The notes under the pieces are model-generated. The model was not told the DNA's origin. It saw only the letters and a program-made list of their open reading frames with translations, and did no database searches. A stretch of 64,000 nucleotides of DNA from Tritrichomonas musculus (Eukaryota > Parabasalia > Tritrichomonadida > Tritrichomonadidae). Below, one piece after another: positions 37,283 to 45,283 of this stretch. Location: assembly GCA_039105265.1 (NCBI GenBank), contig JAPFFF010000049.1:186001-250000 (forward strand), given 5' to 3'. Position 1 is the stretch's first letter. The number at the start of each line of letters is the position of its first letter. The position numbers and the translations under genes were made by a program.

Positions 37283-37322
37283 AGTAGTATACGTTAGGCT
37301 GTGCGCCCTTAACGGTCGCCCA
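37271..37322. other. Hairpins at the left end of element E
   Basis: TACTAC-CACTA-GTAGTA (37,273-37,289) spans the junction itself. GC-rich DNA follows, bracketed by GTTAGG (37,292) and CCTAAC (37,324). It lies 110 bp upstream of the Rep-like gene. It may be just the terminal repeat of the element; a replication-origin role is speculation. Confidence 0.35.
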
Positions 37323-37415
37323 GACCTAACCGCACATATGATTTCACCAAGGCCATTTATAAACATTTTTTTCTCTATTTTTATTTTTATATTTATATTT
37401 TTATATTTTTTATCT

Positions 37416-37420
37416 TCATA
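37416..37420 (+). promoter_or_regulatory. Initiator (TCATA) of the Rep-like gene
   Basis: TCATA lies 11 bases upstream of the ATG at 37,432, following a long T/A-rich run. Confidence 0.5.
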
Positions 37421-37431
37421 TCAAAAAACAA

Positions 37432-37731
37432 ATGTGGGGAAAAAGAAGGAACTATATGATCACATTCTGGACACATGAATACCCTAAAGAGCTGCCAGAT
37501 AACTCCACTTATCTATGTACATGTGAGGATACTTGTGAGAATGGCAGATATCATGGTCATGCATTCATTTATTTCAAAAATCCAGAAGATATGAAGTGTG
37601 TTAAGAGCTTATTTGGTCATAATGCTCATTTAGAAGTGCCTCGTAGAAACAGCTGGTGTATTCGATATATTCTTAATAACAATACGAGAAAACATGACTT
37701 CCAAGAATTTGGTGAACGACCATTAGATTAA
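37432..37731 (+). CDS. Rep-like HUH endonuclease domain protein (99 residues)
   Basis: The layout matches the nuclease domain of circular ssDNA-virus (CRESS) Rep proteins. Motif I-like MITFWTHEYP is near residue 10. YLCTCEDTCENGRYHGHAFI near 27-46 contains motif II, with H-x-H as the metal-binding HUH pair. LFGHNAHLEVPRR near 60-70 resembles the LG-x-x-H-x-E segment. Motif III IRYILNN near 78-84 keeps the nucleophile Tyr but has Asn where Lys is usual. FQEFGERP follows, like the circovirus end of the domain. No helicase domain follows. It would nick DNA at an origin for rolling-circle-type replication. It is unusual in a Polinton. Confidence 0.7.
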   Translation: MWGKRRNYMITFWTHEYPKELPDNSTYLCTCEDTCENGRYHGHAFIYFKNPEDMKCVKSLFGHNAHLEVPRRNSWCIRYILNNNTRKHDFQEFGERPLD

Positions 37732-37748
37732 TTTTTTGTATTTGAAAA

Positions 37749-38060
37749 ATGAGCTTTGTTCCATTAAAAAGCTTTATAAATGACTATGAGATTTTAAATA
37801 AATACCCTTTCACCATAAGAAATAAGAAGACACGTAAACCATTGAAAGATTCAAAACACAATGAAGGTTATTTGACGGTTAATTTGAATGGTGTAAATTA
37901 TTTAAAACACGTTATTATTGCCAAACAATTTTTGCCTAACGATGATCCTGTTCACAAAAAAGAAGTCGATCATAAAAACCGCAATCGTAAAGATAACCGT
38001 CTATGTAATTTACGATGGGTAACGCATTCTGAAAACAATTATAATCGTAAAATGCCGTAA
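37749..38060 (+). CDS. HNH homing-type endonuclease (103 residues)
   Basis: An N-terminal NUMOD4-like strand pattern (YEILNKYPFTIRNKKTRKPL, then GYLTVNLNGVNYLKHVIIAK) leads to QFLPND, the HNH core EVDHKNRNRKDNRLCNLRW and VTHSENNYNRK. This is the compact form of group-I-intron and phage free-standing homing endonucleases, about the expected 100-170 residues. It lies 17 bases after the Rep-like gene, probably read from its own promoter. It could drive gene spread by cutting related elements (inference). Confidence 0.8.
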   Translation: MSFVPLKSFINDYEILNKYPFTIRNKKTRKPLKDSKHNEGYLTVNLNGVNYLKHVIIAKQFLPNDDPVHKKEVDHKNRNRKDNRLCNLRWVTHSENNYNRKMP

Positions 38061-38076
38061 TTTATTTTTATTCAAA

Positions 38077-38424
38077 ATGTCAGATATAATAATTATTCAA
38101 GGTCAAATTCGTTTTAATCCACCTATAACAAATCAAAAAGTTACAGATTTGAAAAGAGAACACAATTTTAAATATATAGATATCACAAATAATTATGTGA
38201 CATGTTTAGTGCCCTATAATTGGATACCAGCAAAGGGGTTTAGGGATGAATTAGAAATATTTGCGAATAATATGAAGGGCAAATTATTTAGAGAACGTTT
38301 TAGTGGTGAAATTTTGGCCTATAAAGGATCGCCTAATGCTAAATCTGCTTGGCGTTATTTCATTAAATATGGGAAGGTGCAAAGTGACAATAATGCTGCC
38401 TTTAAGTTCATAAAATATTATTAG
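38077..38424 (+). CDS. 115-residue protein of unknown role
   Basis: It starts MSDIIIIQGQIRFNPPITNQ, has a mixed alpha/beta profile and ends with aromatic-rich SAWRYFIKYGKVQSDNN. It lies 16 bases after the HNH gene and directly before the fiber region. No family is recognised. Confidence 0.5.
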   Translation: MSDIIIIQGQIRFNPPITNQKVTDLKREHNFKYIDITNNYVTCLVPYNWIPAKGFRDELEIFANNMKGKLFRERFSGEILAYKGSPNAKSAWRYFIKYGKVQSDNNAAFKFIKYY

Positions 38425-38444
38425 AAAGCTATGATATCAATATT

Positions 38445-41020
38445 TTGAAAGAAGATGGCCGAACAATTGATGAGAAAAAACCGGTTTTAGGCAATTTCAA
38501 TATATTAGCAAATTTGAATGTAAATGGATTAATAAACGGTGTTGATATTGAAAAATTAGCTACGTCATCAGATAAGACAGATTCACTTTTTAATATAAAA
38601 TTTGGAGTTCCAGAATTCAATGTGAAAAATGAAAACGTTGAAGGGGATACAAAAACAATCAATAATGTAAATTATAATATATTGAAAATTAAAATAAATG
38701 ATGATGATATTGAACAAAAATTGAAAGCTTTCAATGGGAATATATTCAAAATAATTCTCAGAAAAGATGTTGTTTATGACACAGAAGGACGATATATCAA
38801 AGAATTTTTCATAAGCGTTCATGATAATCATATTCAATGTCCGATAATAGCTTATGATGAAGAATCGAAAGGATATACAAATAAATGTTCTGAAGATAGC
38901 TCTCAATTTTTCATAGCTTTTGATGAGCGTCTCAATATTGTGCCATATACGTTATGGATGAACGGTGATTTGAGTATAATGAATCAAACAAGTCAGGATT
39001 TAATTGAATCGAATAAACCAGTTTTTAAGTGCAAAATAATTGAAGCAGATAATGCTCTCAAATTACACAAAAGTGACGTTCATTATTTCTATAAGCCTTC
39101 AATTATTTCAGATGATAATGATTATTATAAAATGATTTTTGAAGTACCCTCAGATTATACAATACCACCGCATTTACAATTTAAATTCTCAGAATATTGT
39201 TTTGGAAATAAATGGGACTTAATATGGGATGGAACTAAATGGGATGGCAAAAATATCCAAGGCAAATCAAATGGAAAAATAATAAACAAATGCAATACAA
39301 GAGCAAAAAAAGATGCTTATGATGCTATTGGTGCATGTGTTATGATGAAGAATGATGATGGAATAAACAATTCTTTACTGATAATATATGGTATACAAAT
39401 GTTAATGAAAAGAATTTAATGCAAGCTTTTATCAGAAGACCTGTTAGAGGAGAAGGATGGGAAAAAGATGGCAAAATTGAATTGAAAGTGAAATTTAATG
39501 ATGGCACTTTGAAAAATGGAAATGAAATAGGTGTTGATTGGGGAAACACAAATTTCAATCATTCAGTTGAAGGCTATGATCTTTATGCAATTGAAATATT
39601 AATATATAATTATTCGAAACGAACTTTTGAGGTGAAAAACATTGAGGAAATTTTCTTGGATATCTATTCACCAAATTCAGATATAGCAAATCGAATGTCA
39701 TTTCGCCTTGAGGGAGTTCACCATGTTGAAAGGAACGATACAGCTTATTGCGATACTATCGGTGTTCTCGATACAATTGAAAAAATCTCTTATCGTTATG
39801 AAGATTCAAAAATTGATGCAAGTCATAGAAATATTGAATTATATCTGAAAAAGGATTTGGTGGATCCAGTAGATGAGGTCAATTGGGATGGAATTATGAA
39901 TCCTTTCAAATATATTATTCAGCAACAATTTTATGAAATAACACCAAATCCAAATGCAGCAACCACACTTTATACAGATTATAATATCACAAGTTCTAAA
40001 ATCATAACCGCCGATAACATCACGACGATGAGAAGTGATTTAAATTTAGTGACAAATAATTTGGATGTCGTATCGTACGATTTGAATGAAATGAGTCATA
40101 GAGTTAACGTACTTGATTCAGAAATGGTTCAAGTCAAAAACATAACTCAACATTTAGAGAATGACGTTAAGCATTTAAGAATTGTCTCATATACTGCCCT
40201 AGCTTTTGGTATAGCAGGCACAGTAGGGAGTGCAGCATCTATCGGCATGCAACTTTTTCCACATGGTATCCAAATTTTAAAAGCAGCTTTTTCTAGCTTT
40301 TTCAGAGGTTTACGAATGAGATTAAGAGTTGCAGGTCAACCATATTGGCAAGTTATGAGAGTATGGCCTGGAATGGAACTAAGGAGCATAACCACCGATA
40401 TTTCACCTGTTATAAATTGGTGTAATTCAGAATATACAAATTTAGACGATATCCCTTATACTGAAGAAGATGATAATCCAGAAGAATATAGTTTATCGGT
40501 TTCAGCCTCTTATGAATTATGTAATCAATTCAGAGAAACATTGAAACCTATTTTCAAATTATTGGTCTTAAAGGTGGATGAAATAGCCAATGAATTTGAA
40601 AATAATGATTTTATTTCAAAAAGTGATTTGAAAAGAGACGATACAATTGACATTAATGGCAAATTAATTGATGGCAAAATACATTTAGAAGCTGAGGATA
40701 CAATAAGTGAAGGAAATATCAAAGTCAGGATTATGATCATGAAAGTAAGCGAATATAATGATATAGACTATGAAGAGAATTATCCAATAATTCATATATC
40801 AAATGGAGAGATATCGAACTATGAGGGCACAGAGAACTTTCCAACTGCATCTCTCCAAGACAAAACTATAATTATTGATAACCCAAAGAGACATAGAATT
40901 AGTGCAATCAGCATCAAAGAGAACACAGCGATAAGAAGTATGAAATATTCTGTAAATGATATAGCATATATGAGTGACATTGATGCGCTTAATAAAAAGA
41001 TGCTGAATTGGGTGTTATGA
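38445..41020 (+). pseudogene. Fiber-like structural gene region of element E
   Basis: The region encodes beta-rich sequence with phage-fiber-like features: an N-terminal LGNFNILANLNVNGLINGVD segment, a tail-spike-like coiled coil (DLNLVTNNLDVVSYDLNEMS near 40,040), a Gly-rich hydrophobic helix (GIAGTVGSAASIGMQLFP) and a final domain (AEDTISEGNIKVRIMIMKVS, SIKENTAIRSMKYS) shared with the fiber at 23,354-24,862. It lies on two abutting reading frames without a good ATG at the first. It looks broken, about one or two breaks. Confidence 0.55.
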
Positions 41021-41451
41021 TTCAAAAAGAATATAATGAAAACATTAAAGCGGCTATACCAGTTGATGGAGAAATAAATGGAAAAGAAATAAAAGAAGGA
41101 GAATTAGTCAAAATATTGCAGCAAACAAGCGACCTCATCCTTAATACTGGTCTTGGATTCACAGAAGATAAGAGAGACCAATATGCACAGTTAGCTCAAG
41201 CTATAATTGAAAATAAAGTAAGTACAGCAACAAAGAAGCAATTACAAGACAAATTTGGTGAAAATATTGATGCTTGGATTGATTCACAAGTTGGTGGAAA
41301 TTACACCACAATCAAAGGATTATATAAGGCTGCACATAAAGGTGCTGGTGATAAATCATATATTAGGTCACGAACTGTTGAAAAGCCAGCTAAAGCTGAA
41401 ATTGTTGAGGAACCTTCTGATGATGATGACGATGACGAAGATGAAGCATAA
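41017..41451 (+). CDS. 144-residue acidic-tailed protein, unknown
   Basis: From the ATG at 41,017 (MIQKEYNENIKAAIPVDGE) it has a helical middle (KKQLQDKFGENIDAWIDSQV) and an Asp/Glu tail. It just overlaps the end of the preceding fiber region. No named family. The acidic tail is typical of chaperone- or DNA-mimic-type proteins, but nothing specific supports either. Confidence 0.5.
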   Translation: MIQKEYNENIKAAIPVDGEINGKEIKEGELVKILQQTSDLILNTGLGFTEDKRDQYAQLAQAIIENKVSTATKKQLQDKFGENIDAWIDSQVGGNYTTIKGLYKAAHKGAGDKSYIRSRTVEKPAKAEIVEEPSDDDDDDEDEA

Positions 41452-41483
41452 AAAAATTATTACCTACTTTATATCCTTGCTAA

Positions 41484-42479
41484 TTATTTTTTTGAACCTG
41501 ATAATTTGAATGTTGTTGTATGCGCCTTATTTGTTCCTGGATTTACCTGTGACTGCTGAGCAGGCCCAAGCTTCGCTTGCGACAAGAAATCATTTTTAGC
41601 TTCTGTTGGACTTGCAACCTTTTGATTCTTAGATGTATCACGAGCTATACTAGATTTTTCAGGTTCTTGGTAAAAATATTTGAAGTCAGTTATTGGTGAT
41701 GGTAATACCTTCTTTGGGCGTATTTCATCGGGTATATCAAGTTTTTCATTATTATATTCAATATTTACTTTTGGGTCATATCCACTAAATAAGGAAGGCT
41801 CTCTAGGATGTGAATTATTTGTATTTACCTTTAAGATAGGGCTTGTGATATTTGATTTGAATACATTGAATACTGGAAAATGGTATTTCCAATCCTGAAA
41901 TTCATATTTGAAACCTTTAATATCAGCATCTTCATTTTTATTTCGCAATCGAACTTTCTGCCATTGGCTCATGAATGTTTCTTTTTCGAAACAGAGAAAG
42001 ATAATTATTGGTACTGGCTTAACTGTGTAATCAACGTCTACGCTCGAAGATAGTTGATAACAGAAATTATTTGTTTCTTTTACATCATATCTATAATCAT
42101 AGTCTCCAATCAATAGTATATATGTTTTATTTAGGTCAGGAAATGATTTTTCAACAAATTGGATATCTGTATTACCAAAATTAGAAAAAAGATCCACAGT
42201 TATTGTGAATAAACGTAATAGACTAGGATCGTTTGTATTATTTATATTTCTCTCATCTTTGAAATCCACTTTTTTAGGTAAATCCAACGTTACTTCACTA
42301 CCATTAATAAGCACAAATAATTCATGGTAATTACTACTTAAATACAATAAGACTCTCCTATTTCTTTCAGAGATATATGAAAACAGTTGATGGTCCTTAT
42401 TAATATTGATACAATTTGGATCTTGCAAATTAAGTTCTTGCAGTGCTGTGAATACCGATTTTTGGTTGCTGTTATTCAT
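41484..42479 (-). CDS. 331-residue Polinton protein, unknown
   Basis: The beta-rich N-terminal two thirds (VLLYLSSNYHELFVLINGSE, TYILLIGDYDYRYDV, PVPIIIFLCFEKE) are followed by a disordered Pro/Ser/Lys tail. The tail contains a two-hairpin unit (41,553-41,579). A 34 bp hairpin leader lies on its start codon (42,481 on). No recognised family. Its position in the structural cluster suggests a virion protein. Confidence 0.55.
   Translation of the reverse strand: MNNSNQKSVFTALQELNLQDPNCININKDHQLFSYISERNRRVLLYLSSNYHELFVLINGSEVTLDLPKKVDFKDERNINNTNDPSLLRLFTITVDLFSNFGNTDIQFVEKSFPDLNKTYILLIGDYDYRYDVKETNNFCYQLSSSVDVDYTVKPVPIIIFLCFEKETFMSQWQKVRLRNKNEDADIKGFKYEFQDWKYHFPVFNVFKSNITSPILKVNTNNSHPREPSLFSGYDPKVNIEYNNEKLDIPDEIRPKKVLPSPITDFKYFYQEPEKSSIARDTSKNQKVASPTEAKNDFLSQAKLGPAQQSQVNPGTNKAHTTTFKLSGSKK
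41550..41582. repeat. 27 bp two-hairpin insertion unit (TGA/CGA flanks)
   Basis: The unit reads CTGC-TGA-GCAG, spacer GCC, then CAAGC-TTC-GCTTG. The flanks are TGA and CGA. Same layout and nearly the same second hairpin as at 2094-2120, although this host gene is unrelated and lies on the opposite strand. It is in frame. Confidence 0.8.
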
Positions 42480-42561
42480 TTTTTCTTCGAAAAAAAGCCT
42501 TACTAAAGTAAGTCATTTTTTATTCAAAAAAAGCTATAGCTTAACAAGAACTCTGTTCTTG
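42480..42561. repeat. Hairpin-rich leader: 34 bp start-codon unit plus two further palindromes
   Basis: On the minus strand the start of the 331-residue gene is preceded by ATG-ACTTACTTTAGTAAGGC, a T7 run, TTCGAAG and a repeated ATG. A close relative is at 49,207-49,248. Further out lie AAGCTATAGCTT (42,531-42,542) and CAAGAAC-TCT-GTTCTTG (42,545-42,561). Confidence 0.7.
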
Positions 42562-42573
42562 AAAAGCTGTTAC

Positions 42574-42966
42574 TTAATAAATAAGAAGACAGCTCATGAT
42601 AAATGCTGATGGTATGATTGAATTGCCATACAAATCGGTAAACCATATCTTGTAATCTCTCTTATTGCTACTGAAGAATTCGTATTTTCGATATTTGGTT
42701 TGACGCTTATTAGCTAACATAATGAATGAATCACAATATGCATCTAATTGAACTATATCTGAATGCACCATTAAATCACCAACTAAAAAGTCTTTTACAA
42801 TTGCTCCAACATATTGAATTACAATATATTTCTTGTTTCTGCTTGATACAAATTCAAGTGGCAACGTAAATTCTGTTGATTGAGTGTGGAAATAACGTTT
42901 TGTTATGGGCTGTTTTACATTGTTTGTTGCAACATTCTTGATATTATTCATAAGCATTTTTTTCAT
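42574..42966 (-). CDS. Conserved 130-residue protein after integrase, possible minor capsid
   Basis: Related to 29,677-30,027 (PITKRYFHTQSTEFTLPLEF, YIVIQYVGAIV, GDLMVHSDIVQLDAYCDSF, MLANKRQTKYRKYEF, SCLLIY) with an added N-terminus. It starts 5 bases after the integrase stop. Conservation in two otherwise diverged elements supports a real gene. The penton assignment is tentative. Confidence 0.65.
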   Translation of the reverse strand: MKKMLMNNIKNVATNNVKQPITKRYFHTQSTEFTLPLEFVSSRNKKYIVIQYVGAIVKDFLVGDLMVHSDIVQLDAYCDSFIMLANKRQTKYRKYEFFSSNKRDYKIWFTDLYGNSIIPSAFIMSCLLIY

Positions 42967-42971
42967 AGAAA

Positions 42972-44327
42972 CTAAATGTTAAAATACTTAATGTAATCTT
43001 CATTTAAGTCTCCAAATGAATTACATATGAATTTCGTATATATAATAGGTACTTCAATAATAGCTTTTTCAGCATCAGTCATACGTTTCCTACCTTTATG
43101 ATGCTTTTCTTGTGGTTCATCTTTTTTAACAGTCTGATATGGTTTTAATAACTTGCAGATTACATTTCCATTACGATACTCTAGAAACTCAGCAATTTCA
43201 TTAAATACTCTTCTACGCTTCTCATGCTTTTTTTGCGTTTTGCTTTTATCGAGATGAACTAATATAATATTACCTCTATTATAAGATAACAACCCCTTAA
43301 AACGTTGTTTATCATTGATTTCCCGCAATTTCATTTGCATTTTCCTGATATATCTCCACTCCAAATCAACATTGTTTTGCATTTGAGCTGGGGTATAATA
43401 TATGTACTTCGTTGGTTTTACAAGATTCTTGTCATAAAAATCTGATGGGTCATAATCAAAATTCTTAAATCGAAGAGAACTATGAGGGGTGTTATTATAG
43501 TAATCAACCATTTGTCTCATCAAATTATAATCACTTAATCTTCGCTCATCTAACCCAAAAGCATTTCTCAGAGTTCTTATAACAGAATCAACATTTTTGT
43601 GAGCTAACGCATATGGAGAATCATTAATAATGAATCTTATAGGATAGAAATCAGTGATTGAATCTATTGTGGCTTCCCAAAACTGTATGTCTTCAAATTG
43701 TAAATTGAGTAGCCTTTGGAAACGAGGTTTATAATAGTCGCTTTTTTTAAGCAGTTTTTTAAGAGTTTCCAGTTTGTGGTTCACATGTATTTTACTTAAT
43801 ATTTTATCAAACTCTTTTATCCTTGCTTCTTTAATTACCGCTTTCAAGTCAAATATCAAAGTAGTTTCTCCTGTTGAAAACCAAATGACGACACTATTAT
43901 CTTTCATCTCTTTTAATCCAGGTTCTCCATCACATTTGATAGTTTTGAATAGAAATTGTGGATATCTTATTATAATTCGTTCAAGGGAAAACCATATATT
44001 TCCTTTATCCTTTACAGGTTCAACGATTAGGTATCTTGTATTTGTATTGATGAGAACCAAATATATTTTATTTTCTTTTGTCAAATCTCTAGTATAGTAT
44101 TTGCTAAACATCAAATCTGCTTCCCAACAACCTGGTTCATTAGAGAAATTTGGTTTTGATAATTCTTTGCATGATTTCAACTTGAAGTCAGGAATAAATG
44201 GTTCTGTTTTGATATCACTTTTAAAGAAAGGTTTTATGTAATTATCAATGTATTTATACTTGGATTTGAAAGGATAATTGAGTAAGGAGTTGTATTCTTT
44301 ATCGTAGATTCTTACTGATTTAGTCAT
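42972..44327 (-). CDS. RVE integrase of element E (451 residues)
   Basis: Core residues: Asp in CWEADLMFSK (near 74), Asp in IKCDGEPGLK (near 135), and Asp in KNVDSVIRTLRNAFG (near 250), then DYYNNTPHSSLR. The gap between the second and third catalytic residues is some 60 residues longer than in D, filled by KEARIKEFDKILSKIHVNHK and following helices. The C-terminus has a chromo/SH3-like segment (KKHEKRRRVFNEIAEFLEYR) and a basic tail. It would integrate the element. Again Asp replaces the usual Glu. Confidence 0.85.
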   Translation of the reverse strand: MTKSVRIYDKEYNSLLNYPFKSKYKYIDNYIKPFFKSDIKTEPFIPDFKLKSCKELSKPNFSNEPGCWEADLMFSKYYTRDLTKENKIYLVLINTNTRYLIVEPVKDKGNIWFSLERIIIRYPQFLFKTIKCDGEPGLKEMKDNSVVIWFSTGETTLIFDLKAVIKEARIKEFDKILSKIHVNHKLETLKKLLKKSDYYKPRFQRLLNLQFEDIQFWEATIDSITDFYPIRFIINDSPYALAHKNVDSVIRTLRNAFGLDERRLSDYNLMRQMVDYYNNTPHSSLRFKNFDYDPSDFYDKNLVKPTKYIYYTPAQMQNNVDLEWRYIRKMQMKLREINDKQRFKGLLSYNRGNIILVHLDKSKTQKKHEKRRRVFNEIAEFLEYRNGNVICKLLKPYQTVKKDEPQEKHHKGRKRMTDAEKAIIEVPIIYTKFICNSFGDLNEDYIKYFNI

Positions 44328-44407
44328 TTTTTTCCAAAAAAAGTATTGATATACAAAAAAATATCAATTACAGGTAAATCATCACGTTTTTCATAAGATT
44401 TGGCGAG

Positions 44408-44427
44408 GGTCGGAATTCCGACCGACC
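44408..44427. repeat. GGTCGGAATTCCGACC palindrome after the KilA-N gene
   Basis: A perfect 16 bp palindrome followed by GACC, 3 bases beyond the gene's stop. TCGGAATTCCGACCGACC recurs exactly at 44,967-44,984 inside the gene. Confidence 0.75.
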
Positions 44428-44430
44428 ATT

Positions 44431-45189
44431 TTATTGGCTCATACTGTTAAAATATTGTTCAATTAATGTGTGGAGCTTAGGGAGATGCTCTATTTTGATA
44501 TCAACACAGTTACCACTATTGGAAACCTTATAATCATCTGTTCCAAATGATGCTTTTATAATGTTCTTGATGTTTAAATTTGGTGTCATACTAATAGGAA
44601 GGTCATCTTTGAAGTAAAATCTTTCGTTTTCATTATTGTAATGGTTAACAACTTTTCTCCAAGTAGATTTACTACGACGAACTAAGTGAAGTCTAGTGAA
44701 ACCTTCTTTATTAATATCCTCTTTGTAAATCAAATAACGGTAATCATTCTTGTGATTTTCTGGAACTGCACGTGGTTTGAGTTCATCAATTTGTTGCTGA
44801 TGTTGTTTGCGTTCACGTTCAAATTGGGAGTCTAAAAGTTTGGCAATATAGATTGCATAGGTTGGTGACGCCCACATTGCAATATAATTGACAAGTAATC
44901 GGTGAACATAATAACCTTTTAAGTCGTTTGGTAAATTTGGTCGATTTTCAAATATTTTCTGGTCCCTCGGAATTCCGACCGACCCCTTTTCAGATTCAAA
45001 TTCTTGTAATAACTCTTTTGTTGATTGATTTTCCAGCCAATGCTTTATTTGTTTAATAGAGTTGCATGCAGTTATTATACTTTGCATTTGGTACATTTCA
45101 TCTTTAATTGAATGTATGATGCGTAAATGTGCATTATATTGAATAAATTCGTAGTTATCATTAATTCGTTCTACGTTTATTGAAGCCAT
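44431..45189 (-). CDS. KilA-N domain protein (252 residues)
   Basis: The N-terminal half has the KilA-N pattern: YEFIQYNAHLRIIHSIKDEM (near 13-32), IKHWLENQSTKELLQEFE (near 47-65), then YYVHRLLVNYIAMWASPTYA (near 93-112) and IYIAKLLDSQF. KilA-N is a DNA-binding domain common in phages and large DNA viruses. The C-terminal half (YRYLIYKEDINKEGFTRLHL, KSTWRKVVNHYNNENERFYF) resembles the T5orf172-like or MSV199-like tails seen after KilA-N, without certainty. A palindromic insertion lies in the loop between the KilA-N helices (GSVGIPRD). The likely role is regulation or DNA processing. Confidence 0.75.
   Translation of the reverse strand: MASINVERINDNYEFIQYNAHLRIIHSIKDEMYQMQSIITACNSIKQIKHWLENQSTKELLQEFESEKGSVGIPRDQKIFENRPNLPNDLKGYYVHRLLVNYIAMWASPTYAIYIAKLLDSQFERERKQHQQQIDELKPRAVPENHKNDYRYLIYKEDINKEGFTRLHLVRRSKSTWRKVVNHYNNENERFYFKDDLPISMTPNLNIKNIIKASFGTDDYKVSNSGNCVDIKIEHLPKLHTLIEQYFNSMSQ
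44967..44984. repeat. Second copy of the GGAATTCC palindromic unit, inside the KilA-N gene
   Basis: The same 18 bases as at 44,410-44,427, in frame within a variable loop. The wider region forms GGTC, two bases, TCGGAATTCCGA, two bases, GACC on the coding strand. Confidence 0.75.
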
Positions 45190-45243
45190 TTGTTCTGGAG
45201 ATAAAAAATTATTTTAAAAATAGATTTGCAAAAAAATGTGGGG

Positions 45244-45259
45244 ACAGCAAAATTGCTGT
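45244..45259. other. Palindrome ACAGCAA-AA-TTGCTGT between capsid and KilA-N genes
   Basis: A 7 bp stem with a 2-base loop in the 94 bp gap upstream of the KilA-N gene and downstream of the capsid gene. It may be another small hairpin unit. Confidence 0.5.
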
Positions 45260-45283
45260 TCGGCAAATCCTATGAAAATCAAT

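Noticed and set aside
37283-37292. AGTAGTATAC as a CRESS-virus origin nonamer (TAGTATTAC-like)
   Set aside because: It does not match the nonamer, and the same AGTAGT start is shared with Polinton termini far from any Rep gene.
41484-42479. Adenovirus-type cysteine protease (PRO) of Polintons
   Set aside because: No His-Asp-Cys pattern could be recognised in this or any other unassigned protein, so no protease is called in the window.
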